A stretch of 64,000 bases of DNA from Sphingomonas gei (GTDB taxonomy: Bacteria; Pseudomonadota; Alphaproteobacteria; Sphingomonadales; Sphingomonadaceae). Positions within the stretch are counted from its first letter, which is position 1. Every line of letters starts with the position of its first letter. The notes below the pieces were generated by a model, which was given only the letters and a program-made list of their open reading frames with translations, did not search any database and was not told the origin of the DNA. The stretch spans positions 248,001 through 312,000 of the forward strand of contig NZ_SRXT01000004.1 in NCBI RefSeq assembly GCF_004792685.1, written 5' to 3'. The translations under genes were made by a program, and so were the position numbers. Below, one piece after another: positions 58,431 through 64,000 of the stretch.

Positions 58431-60193
58431 TGCCGTTCTTCCCCACCCAGTTGCGGGCCGATCACTTCGAGCACCCGCGCGTGGTACATATTAACCCACT
58501 GAAGTTCCTTTGGGGTTAACAGCGCCGGTTCGATCAGCCGCCGCTCGATCGGCGCGAAGGTGAGCGTTTCGAAGCCGAGCATCGGCTGCTCGGCGCCGGG
58601 AATCGCGGCGTCGACGATCAGCACCAGATTCTCGATGCGGATGCCGTATTCGCCCGCTTTGTAATAACCGGGCTCGTTCGACAGGAACATGCCGGCGCGC
58701 AGCGGCTCGAGGCTCTGGCCGCCGGGATAGAAAGGCTGGGCGATCCGCTGCGGCCCTTCATGGACCGAGAGATAGGCGCCGACGCCGTGGCCGGTGCCGT
58801 GGCCAAAATCGAGCCCGATCTGCCAGAGCGGCGCGCGCGCGAAGCTGTCGAGCTGGGCGCCGGTGGTACCGTCGGGGAACAGCGCAGTGGCGATGCCGAT
58901 ATGGCCCTTGAGCACGCGGGTGAAGCGGTCCTTCATTTCCGCGGTCGGCTCGCCCACCGGTACGACGCGCGTCACATCGGTGGTGCCGTCGGCATATTGG
59001 CCGCCCGAATCGACCAGATAGAGCTGGCCGGTCTCGATCGGCAGGCTCGATTCCGCAGTCACCTTGTAATGCGGGATTGCGCCGTTCGGGCCGGTGGCGG
59101 AGATCGTGTCGAAGCTCAGATCCTTGAGCAGGCCGGTCGCATCGCGGAATTGCTTCAGCTTGTCCGCCGCCGACATTTCGGTGAGCCCCCCGGCGGGCGC
59201 GGTTTCCTCGAACCATTTGAGGAAGCGCACCAGCGCCGCGCCGTCGCGTGCCTGCGCCGCTTTGTGCCCGGCGATCTCGGCCGGGTTCTTGAGCGCTTTG
59301 GCCAGCACCACGGGATCGCGCAGGCTCAGCACCTTCGCCCCGCCCGCATCGAGCGAATCGAAGATCGCGGCAACGGCGCGCTCGGGATCGGCGGCGACGC
59401 GCTTGCCGGCAAAGCCCTTAAGCGCGGGCGCGAAGGCGGCGCGATCGTGGAGCCGACAAGCATTGCCGAGATGCTGGCGTACCGCATCGGTGATCTTTTC
59501 GGGCGCGACGAACAGGTCCGCAGTGCCGTCGGCATTCACGATCGCATAGGCCAGCGCGACCGGGGTGTGGCTGACATCGTTGCCGCGGATGTTGAATGCC
59601 CAGGCGATCGAATCGAGCGCCGACAGCACGACCGCGTCGGCCTTTCGCGCTGACAGCCATTCGGCGATCTCGGCGCGCTTGGCGGCGGAGGTACGGCCGG
59701 CGGCCGCATCGTCCTGGACGCTCAGCGTCGCGTCGGAGGGGGCAGGGCGATCGGGCCACACCGCGTCGATCGGATTGGTGTCGACGGCGACCAGCTCGGC
59801 GCCGCGTTCGGCCAGCGCTTTGCGTGCTTCGTCGACCCAGGCGCGAGTGTGCAGCCACGGGTCATAGCCGATCCGCCCGCCATCGGGGGCGTGTTCGCCG
59901 AGCCAGCTTGCGATGCTGACCTGCGGCACCGGGACATATTCCCAGTCGTCGGCCGAGACCTGCTGGCGGACCTGGAGCGTGTAGCGCCCGTCGGTGAAGA
60001 TCGCGGCCTCGCTGGACAGCACCACCGCGCCGCCGGCGCTGCCCTGGAAGCCGGTCAGCCAGGCGAGCCGCTGGGCATAAGCGCCGACATATTCGGACAT
60101 ATGCTCGTCGGTAAGCGGCACGACGAAGCCGTCGAGCCGGTCACGCTTCAATTGCTCGCGGAGAGCGTGGAGACGGTCGGCATAGCTGGACAT
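58397..60193 (-). CDS. Xaa-Pro aminopeptidase (M24B family)
   Basis: A 598-residue cytoplasmic aminopeptidase P of the long three-domain form. Two creatinase-like N-terminal domains (LRDGFVVPLTDEHMSEYV-type start and AFNIRGNDVSHTPVALAYA) precede the pita-bread catalytic domain. Metal ligands are in LVDSGGQYADGTTDVTR (two Asp), DFGHGTGHGVGAYLSVHEGPQ (His) and FLSNEPGYYKAGEYGIRIENL (two Glu). It releases N-terminal residues before proline. The ATG at 60193 gives MSSYADRLHALREQL. A longer upstream frame is spurious because it enters the divergent gene. Confidence 0.95.
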   Translation of the reverse strand: MSSYADRLHALREQLKRDRLDGFVVPLTDEHMSEYVGAYAQRLAWLTGFQGSAGGAVVLSSEAAIFTDGRYTLQVRQQVSADDWEYVPVPQVSIASWLGEHAPDGGRIGYDPWLHTRAWVDEARKALAERGAELVAVDTNPIDAVWPDRPAPSDATLSVQDDAAAGRTSAAKRAEIAEWLSARKADAVVLSALDSIAWAFNIRGNDVSHTPVALAYAIVNADGTADLFVAPEKITDAVRQHLGNACRLHDRAAFAPALKGFAGKRVAADPERAVAAIFDSLDAGGAKVLSLRDPVVLAKALKNPAEIAGHKAAQARDGAALVRFLKWFEETAPAGGLTEMSAADKLKQFRDATGLLKDLSFDTISATGPNGAIPHYKVTAESSLPIETGQLYLVDSGGQYADGTTDVTRVVPVGEPTAEMKDRFTRVLKGHIGIATALFPDGTTGAQLDSFARAPLWQIGLDFGHGTGHGVGAYLSVHEGPQRIAQPFYPGGQSLEPLRAGMFLSNEPGYYKAGEYGIRIENLVLIVDAAIPGAEQPMLGFETLTFAPIERRLIEPALLTPKELQWVNMYHARVLEVIGPQLGGEERQWLEAKVAPIG

Positions 60194-60332
60194 GGCACCA
60201 ATCCTCGAACTTCTCAGGGGGGAGCCGAACTTCACGGTCCAGGCGCGTGTCGCATCGCGCGCGGGAAGCTGGCCTCCGCAATCGGACGGTGTTGGCCGAT
60301 GGAATCCTATTTTGGAAGCGCTAAGAGGGGCA

Positions 60333-61406
60333 ATGGCCTTTCCCCGCAGCGCGCTGCCCACCCCCGCCTTGATCGTCGACCGCGCCGCGCTGGAGCGCAA
60401 TATCGCGGCGATGGCCGCGTTCGCCGAGGCGCAGGGCATCGCGCTGCGGCCGCATGCCAAGACGCACAAGAGCGCGGACATTGCGCTGCGCCAGATCGCC
60501 GCGGGGGCCGTCGGCATCTGCTGCGCCAAGCTGGCCGAGGCCGAGGCACAGGCGGACGCCGGCGTCGCCAACATCCACCTGACTTCGCCCGTGGTGGCGC
60601 CACCGGCGATCGATAGGCTGGCGGCGCTCAACCGGCGCATCACGCTGTCGGTAGTGGTCGATCACCCCGAGAATGTGCGGGCGCTGGGTTCAGGCGCCGG
60701 GGGCCTCACCGTATTCGTCGACGTCGATCCGGGAAGCCACCGCACCGGCGTGACTTCCGCCGCGGCGGCGGTCGCGCTGGCGCAGGCGATCGCTGCCACC
60801 GGAACGCTGCGGCTGGGCGGCGTCCAATATTATTGCGGCTCGCATCAACATATCCACAGCCTCGCCGAACGGCGCGCCGCGATCGTCGAGCGGACCGAAT
60901 ATCTCGATACGGTGCTGGCGGAATTGCGCGGGGCGGGGTTCGACGTGCCGATCGTGACGGGGGGCGGCACCGGTACGTTCGCGATCGATGCGTCGCTGGG
61001 CGTGTTCACCGAGCTGCAGGTCGGATCGTACGTATTTCTCGATCGCGAATATACGGATTGCGAGCTCGCCGGCCCGCGCTTCGAGCCGGCTTTGTTCGTC
61101 GACGCCACCGTAGTGAGCGCGAACACCCCGGGAATGGTGACGATCGATTCGGGACTCAAGGCCTTCGCCACCGATGCGGGGGTGCCGGTGGTGCTCGCCG
61201 GCGCGCCGCGCGCGAGCCGCTACGCCTTTACCGGCGACGAGCATGGCGCATTGTTTGGCGACAATCTGCCGCAACTCGGCGGACGGGTGACGCTGATGCC
61301 GCCGCACTGCGATCCGACGGTCAATCTCTATGACCGGTTCTGGGTGCTCGAAGGCGACACGATCGTCGGTGACTGGCCGGTGACTGCGCGCGGCTGCTCG
61401 AGCTAA
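60333..61406 (+). CDS. D-threonine aldolase/D-serine dehydratase-like PLP enzyme (DSD1 family)
   Basis: A 357-residue fold-type III PLP enzyme. The N-terminal barrel starts LPTPALIVDRAALERNIAAMAAFA and has the PLP-lysine in LRPHAKTHKSADIA. VFVDVDPGSHRTGV and VTGGGTGTFAIDAS bind the phosphate. The C-terminal domain carries the metal site MPPHCDPTVNLYDRFWVLEGD with His and Cys. It cleaves or dehydrates beta-hydroxy-D-amino acids. AGAGGGG precedes the ATG at 60333. It is divergent from the aminopeptidase P gene by about 140 bp. Confidence 0.92.
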   Translation: MAFPRSALPTPALIVDRAALERNIAAMAAFAEAQGIALRPHAKTHKSADIALRQIAAGAVGICCAKLAEAEAQADAGVANIHLTSPVVAPPAIDRLAALNRRITLSVVVDHPENVRALGSGAGGLTVFVDVDPGSHRTGVTSAAAAVALAQAIAATGTLRLGGVQYYCGSHQHIHSLAERRAAIVERTEYLDTVLAELRGAGFDVPIVTGGGTGTFAIDASLGVFTELQVGSYVFLDREYTDCELAGPRFEPALFVDATVVSANTPGMVTIDSGLKAFATDAGVPVVLAGAPRASRYAFTGDEHGALFGDNLPQLGGRVTLMPPHCDPTVNLYDRFWVLEGDTIVGDWPVTARGCSS

Positions 61407-61504
61407 GGAACCCGTTCGCCCGCCGCGCGCTTGACGGCGGCTTTACGGTTTTTTGAGACGATTGGCCGGACAGGCGACGATCGCCGCACCATGTCCGAGG
61501 GATC

Positions 61505-62380
61505 ATGCGCTTCTATCTGGCCAGCTCGTTCCTGTTTCCGCGCAGCTTCCGCATGCGACTGTTCGCGCTCTGCTTCGTCGCGACGCATATCCCTTTGCTC
61601 GCTTATGCCGGCTGGGGCGCGGCTAGCGGGCGGCTGGCGCTCCCTGAATTCCTGCTGCTCCTCCTCGCGACGGTCGTGGGCATGGGGATCGCCTTGTACG
61701 GCATCGGCGCGATGCTCGCGCCGATCCATGTCGCGCAGGGCGCACTCGCGACCCTTGAGGAGGGCGGCACCGTCGCGCCGCTGCCCGATGGCAGCGACGA
61801 TGTCATCGGCAGCCTGCTCGGCAGCGTCAACCGTGCGGCGAGCGCAGCCGAATCACGGATGCGCACGCTCGATCTCGCGGCCAAGGAAGATCTGCTCACC
61901 GGCGTGCGCAACCGGCGCGGCTTCATCGCCGACGTCGAGGATTTGCTGCCGGCCGAGCAGCGCGGGGCGATCGCATTGCTCGACCTCGACCGGTTCAAGG
62001 CGGTCAACGATCGCTTCGGGCATGACGAGGGCGACCGCGTGCTGCGCGACTTCGCGGCGCGGCTGTCGTCCGAGCTTCGCCGCGGCGATCTGGTCGCGCG
62101 CTGGGGCGGCGAGGAATTCGCCGTGTTGTTCCGCGGGGCGACCGAGGAAGAAGCGGCGCGGGTGCTCGCGCGCGTCGGCCGGCGTCTGATCGCGAGTCCG
62201 CTGATCGTGTGCGACGGCCAAGCGCTGACCTTCTCCGCCGGGATCTGCCGCTTCGGTGGCGAGGCGCTGGACGATTCGATCGCGTGCGCCGACAAGGCGC
62301 TCTACGAGGCCAAGGAGACAGGGCGCAACCGGATCGTCCGTGCCAACCAGGGTGGCCAGCCGGCGTTGCCGCTCGGCTGA
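61505..62380 (+). CDS. Membrane-bound diguanylate cyclase
   Basis: A 291-residue protein making cyclic di-GMP. Two transmembrane helices (about residues 18-38 and 48-72) are joined to a HAMP-like linker (APIHVAQGALATLEEGGTVAPLP) and a GGDEF domain starting DLLTGVRNRRGFI. The active site is GGEEF at residues 201-205, and the product-inhibition I-site R192-x-x-D195 lies five residues before it, so the enzyme is predicted to be active and feedback-regulated. There is no recognisable periplasmic sensor domain. The gene stands alone upstream of the oligopeptidase B gene. Confidence 0.94.
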   Translation: MRFYLASSFLFPRSFRMRLFALCFVATHIPLLAYAGWGAASGRLALPEFLLLLLATVVGMGIALYGIGAMLAPIHVAQGALATLEEGGTVAPLPDGSDDVIGSLLGSVNRAASAAESRMRTLDLAAKEDLLTGVRNRRGFIADVEDLLPAEQRGAIALLDLDRFKAVNDRFGHDEGDRVLRDFAARLSSELRRGDLVARWGGEEFAVLFRGATEEEAARVLARVGRRLIASPLIVCDGQALTFSAGICRFGGEALDDSIACADKALYEAKETGRNRIVRANQGGQPALPLG

Positions 62381-62424
62381 ACGAGGGGCTTCGACACGCG
62401 GCCAAGCTGCGATATGGGCGGGGG

Positions 62425-64000
62425 ATGACCGATCTTGCCAAGCCCCCCGTCGCCGCCACCCGCCCGCACAGCTTCTCCGTCCACGGCGTGACCATCGAGG
62501 ATCCCTGGGCGTGGTTGCGTGATCCCGGCTATCCCGAAGTCACCGACAAGGATGTGCTCGCCTATCTCGACGAAGAGAACGCCTATTTCGAGACGGTGAT
62601 CGCGCCGCTGAAGCCGCTCAGCGAGCGGCTGTTCCTGGAGATGCGCGGCCGGATCAAGGAAGACGAATCGACCGTGCCGCAAAAGGACGGCGACTGGCTC
62701 TACTGGACCGATTACGAGACCGGCGGCGAATATCCGCGCTGGTGGCGCAAGCCGGTAGCGGGCGGCGCGGACGAACTGATCCTCGACGAGCCGGCGCTCG
62801 CGGCGGGCAAGGAATATTTCCGCGTGGGCGCGATCACGATCAGCGAGGACGGCGCGCTGATGGCCTATTCGACCGACGATGACGGCGGCGAGCGCTACAC
62901 GATCCGCTTCAAGGATCTGAGCGGCGGTGCCGCGATCGGCGAGAAGATCGAAGGCGCCGCAGGCAAATGGGGCGATGTCTCGATCGAGGGGACGATCGGC
63001 AACATCGTCTTCACTGCCGGGGGCGACGCCATCCTCTATGGCGTTACCGACGAGAATTGGCGGACGCGGACGATCAAGCTGCACCGGCTGGGCACCAGCC
63101 CCGCCGAAGACGTGGTGATCTATTATGAGGAGGAACTCGGCTTCTCGGTCGGCGCCGAGACGAGCAGCGACCGCAAGTGGATCCTGCTGACCACCAGCGA
63201 CCACGAAACCACCGAGATCCGGCTCTATCCCGCCCAAGATCCGCTCGCCGATCCGATCCTGGTCAGCCCGCGCAAGCGTGGCCGCGAATATGACGTCGAC
63301 CTGCACGGCGACACCTTGTTCATCCACACCAACGATGTGGACCCGCAATTCCGGCTGGTCACCGCGAGCATTGCCGATCCGGGCGAGTGGGTCGAACGGA
63401 TCGCGGCTTCGCCGCATTTCTATATGACCGGGGTGGCGTGCTTCGCCGATTTTTTCATCGTCGAGGGCCGCGAGGACGGGCTCGATCAAGTCGAGCTGCA
63501 CCGCTACGATCCCGCAATCGCCCCCGTGCGGCTGGAATTTCCCGAGGCGAGCTATGTCGCCGGCCTGGCCGACAATCCCGAATATGCCGTCGATAAATTG
63601 CGGCTGAGTTATGAATCGATGGTCACGCCGGGGACGGTGCAGGACTACATCGTCGCCACCGGCGCGATCGAGACGCTCAAGGTGCAGGAAATCCCGAGCG
63701 GCTATGACGCGTCGAAATACCGCACCGAGCGGATCAAGATCGCGGCGCGCGACGGAGTCGAGGTGCCGGTGTCGATCGTCTATCCGAAGGACTTCCCGCG
63801 TGACGGTAGCGGCAAGCTCTATCTCTATGCCTATGGCGCCTACGGCTATGCGGTCCCGCCAGGCTTCTCGACCAGCCGGATGTCGTTCCTCGACCGCGGC
63901 ATGGCCTTCGCGATCGCGCATATCCGCGGCGGCGACGATCTCGGCCAGACCTGGTATCACGAAGGCAAGCTCGAGAAGCGCAGCAACACCTTCAACGATT
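62425..64000 (+). CDS. ptrB: Oligopeptidase B (protease II), 5' part, truncated by window end
   Basis: The first 525 codons of a protease II type S9A enzyme, which cuts peptides after Arg and Lys. HGVTIEDPWAWLRDPGYPEVTDKDVLAYLDEENAYFE and FLEMRGRIKEDESTVPQKDGDWLYWTDYETGGEYPRWWRK are hallmark N-terminal segments. The beta-propeller follows, and the hydrolase domain begins near VPVSIVYPKDF with YAYGAYGYAVPPGFS and RGGDDLGQTWYHEGKLEKRSNTFND. The catalytic Ser, Asp and His lie beyond the window. No signal peptide; it acts in the cytoplasm. ATG at 62425 follows GGGCGGGGG. Confidence 0.94.
   Translation, partial: MTDLAKPPVAATRPHSFSVHGVTIEDPWAWLRDPGYPEVTDKDVLAYLDEENAYFETVIAPLKPLSERLFLEMRGRIKEDESTVPQKDGDWLYWTDYETGGEYPRWWRKPVAGGADELILDEPALAAGKEYFRVGAITISEDGALMAYSTDDDGGERYTIRFKDLSGGAAIGEKIEGAAGKWGDVSIEGTIGNIVFTAGGDAILYGVTDENWRTRTIKLHRLGTSPAEDVVIYYEEELGFSVGAETSSDRKWILLTTSDHETTEIRLYPAQDPLADPILVSPRKRGREYDVDLHGDTLFIHTNDVDPQFRLVTASIADPGEWVERIAASPHFYMTGVACFADFFIVEGREDGLDQVELHRYDPAIAPVRLEFPEASYVAGLADNPEYAVDKLRLSYESMVTPGTVQDYIVATGAIETLKVQEIPSGYDASKYRTERIKIAARDGVEVPVSIVYPKDFPRDGSGKLYLYAYGAYGYAVPPGFSTSRMSFLDRGMAFAIAHIRGGDDLGQTWYHEGKLEKRSNTFND

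Noticed and set aside
62302..63960. 552-residue minus-strand open frame at the window end
   Set aside because: The plus strand encodes an unmistakable oligopeptidase B; the minus frame is its complement.

Overview
This window is chromosomal DNA from a high-GC alphaproteobacterium, most likely Sphingomonas or a close sphingomonad. The evidence is a circularly permuted two-piece tmRNA gene, 5-aminolevulinate synthase (HemA), a MipZ-type ParA ATPase, the gene orders rpiB-glyA-nrdR-trmJ and panC-mipZ-dnaJ-like-pgm, a large TonB-dependent receptor, and several short alphaproteobacterial proteins. No rRNA, CRISPR array, insertion sequence or complete prophage is visible.

Layout. 1-7000: translation and RNA genes (infB 3' end, rbfA, truB, rpsO, pnp), with a VapB/VapC-type toxin-antitoxin pair and thymidine kinase inserted between rbfA and truB. 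7000-7870: no protein gene, but on the minus strand the permuted ssrA (tmRNA) gene, with tag ANDNEALAIAA and a G3-U70 acceptor stem. 7875-15548: an Rrf2 regulator facing mscL, a lemA/TPM/TPM/Nudix run, and a minus-strand operon for an M28 peptidase, agmatine-to-putrescine conversion (aguA, aguB) and folK. 15900-18250: three tandem phage tail-collar-domain proteins with an acetyltransferase and a DUF6916-like protein, without other phage genes. 18420-25670: an S9 peptidase, rpsD, chorismate mutase, the rpiB-glyA-nrdR-trmJ operon and two small lipoproteins. 25787-27690: btaA-btaB-like betaine-lipid genes behind a candidate Pho box. 27729-41852: Uma2, hemA, murI, plsY, dprA, DUF4403, topA, panC, mipZ, pgm and an exonuclease. 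41849-47629: a glutathione-dependent formaldehyde detoxification operon (frmA, cupin, purU, fghA, flavoprotein reductase and two more genes). It is divergent from a TetR regulator that heads a two-gene membrane-protein operon. 49688-57918: an outer-membrane uptake locus (TonB receptor, CehA/McbA-type metallohydrolase, DUF1080, FCD-type GntR regulator, DUF4861) with no recognisable glycosidase or lyase. 58023-64000: tRNA-Thr(GGT), aminopeptidase P, a D-threonine-aldolase-like enzyme, a diguanylate cyclase and the 5' part of an oligopeptidase B gene.

Regulation readable from the sequence: a palindrome at the vapBC start; a candidate Pho box before btaA; a perfect TTGAT-N4-ATCAA site at the tip of a 52-nt hairpin after pgm and a weaker one before hemA; a 22-bp TetR operator; and two related half-palindromes at the GntR gene and its receptor operon. 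Two unrelated intergenic inverted-repeat elements lie at 1411-1534 and 36798-36909. Four tail-to-tail gene pairs share a CTAG in which both stop codons overlap. Everything here is read by eye; family assignments rest on recognised motifs, not database searches.
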